From NCBI GenBank assembly GCA_022010095.1, contig CP091739.1:1054001-1118000 (forward strand): a stretch of DNA of 64,000 nucleotides, written 5' to 3'. A program made the position numbers and the translations under genes. The DNA comes from Clostridium sp. (GTDB lineage: Bacteria > Bacillota_I > Bacilli_A > RF39 > UBA660). Each line of letters starts with the position of its first letter. Within the stretch, counting starts at the first letter, position 1. Below the pieces are notes generated by a model, which did no database searches, had not been told where the DNA came from, and saw nothing but the letters and a program-made list of their open reading frames with translations. Below are positions 63,309 to 64,000 of the stretch, piece after piece.

Positions 63309-64000
63309 ATGGAAGATGAAAAAAAATCAAAAATAATAGGAATAGCAGTAATTGTTATAATTATAGTTGGTATAGGTACTATGCTTTTAATATCAAAGAA
63401 TATGCATAAACAAAATAATAACAAAACTACATCAACGTCAACGACTACATCAACAACTAAGAAGGCAGAAACAACTACTAAAAAGACAGAAGATACAAGT
63501 TCGTTTAGAATGGTAATTGAGGATATATTTACTGTATCAAATGGAATAACTATTGATGGAAAAATAAGCCAAGGTACAATACATAAAGGGAGATAAAATA
63601 GAAATTCTTGGCGACAATAAAGTGATAACAGCAGTAGCCAATAAAATATATATATTAAAGAAAGAAGTAGATTCAGCTACAAAAGATGACTATATCAGCA
63701 TACATATAAAAGATGTTAACAAAAGTCAAGTATCAAGAGGTCAAACTATCGCAAGTCCAAACACAATTAAAGCAGTAAGTAAATTTAAAGCGACAATATA
63801 TATAAATACATTAAAAAGAAGGTGGAAAAAGATACACCAATATTTAACAATTATAATTCTTTTATTCGTTTTTCAAAATAGAATCATATACAGGAAATAT
63901 TATATTAAATAATGATGCTGATGTAATTAATCCAGGAGAAACAAAAAGATGTAACAATTGAATTAGATACAACAGTTGCAATGGAAAAAAATACAACATT
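63309..64000 (+). CDS. Membrane-anchored protein with EF-Tu domains II and III, no GTPase domain (3' end outside window)
   Basis: Residues 1-8 are charged, 9-29 form one transmembrane helix (IIGIAVIVIIIVGIGTMLLI), and about 32-62 are a Thr/Ser/Lys linker (TTSTSTTTSTTKKAETTTKK). Then comes EF-Tu domain II: FRMVIEDIFTVSNGITIDGK, ISQGTIHKGDKIEILG (break near 63588), VSRGQTIASPNTIKAV. Domain III follows: KFKATIYINTLKEGGKRYTP (break near 63820), GNIILNNDADVINPGE, IELDTTVAMEKNTT. There is no P-loop, switch or NKxD motif. Topology is probably cytoplasmic N terminus with the EF-Tu-like part outside. A dedicated surface version of a moonlighting EF-Tu is one possibility. Confidence 0.8.

Overview
The window is very AT-rich DNA from a Bacillota bacterium, read with the standard bacterial code (TGA is a stop, Trp is TGG). 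TagGH-type wall-glycopolymer export, a SEC-C-tailed SecA, Tn1549-like conjugation genes and a desulfoferrodoxin suggest an anaerobic, probably gut-dwelling, low-GC member of the Bacilli or related lineages. The genus cannot be read from the sequence. Promoters are repeatedly of the extended -10 type (TGnTATAAT or TGnTATACT). A technical point governs the whole annotation: A and T runs of four or more are very often one base too long (occasionally too short). This splits almost every gene longer than about 600 bp, including essential secA, at homopolymers. Coordinates below span whole genes as they read once such breaks are bridged; I treat the breaks as sequencing or assembly errors, not as decay.

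Layout. (1) 1-1037: 3' part of secA. (2) About 996-45766: a ~44.7-kb Tn1549/Tn916-like integrative and conjugative element (ICE) inserted at the secA 3' end. Its order is: first integrase, parA-parB, surface protein, SpaA-like adhesin with its own sortase, small genes, a giant methylase-helicase protein, XRE regulator, DUF3848-like protein, Toprim primase, cargo pocket 1 (lipoproteins, VanZ-like, superoxide reductase, membrane-anchored XRE protein), MobC, relaxase, PcfB, ArdC-like protein, VirD4, Maff2, VirB6/TrbL, lineage-specific genes, DUF4314, PrgI, VirB4, CHAP hydrolase, cargo pocket 2 (membrane-anchored XRE protein, secreted protein, trypsin-like protease, Ig-like lipoprotein), XRE switch, HU, leader and sigma-like gene, structured non-coding region, xis and a second integrase. 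(3) 45767-46824: a ~1.06-kb cis-mobilizable-like mini-element with the same ends, carrying a NUDIX gene and fragments of an integrase and a flavodoxin. (4) 46825-64000: probable chromosome: a secA-type terminator, RhuM-like protein, nucleoside phosphorylase, NatAB-like ABC exporter, M13 and S41 peptidases, then a cell-surface glycan cluster (three GT4-like glycosyltransferases, a WecG/TagA transferase, TagG/TagH-like ABC exporter). The window ends in a membrane-anchored protein built from EF-Tu domains II and III.

How it fits together. The ICE uses the codons of the SecA zinc tail ([13 protein letters not shown] plus stop) as its att site and brings a synonymous copy, so SecA stays complete. 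Three copies of that site stand in tandem. Conjugation genes process and export DNA, the adhesin-sortase pair and CHAP hydrolase deal with cell surfaces, and a leader-peptide attenuator plus a Shine-Dalgarno-masking hairpin appear to control the sigma-like gene upstream of xis-int. The most unusual items are the secA-tail att accretion with its mini-element, the repeat-separated cargo array at 19240-21226, the cargo pocket flanked by duplicated CHAP 3' ends, and the GTPase-less membrane EF-Tu relative.
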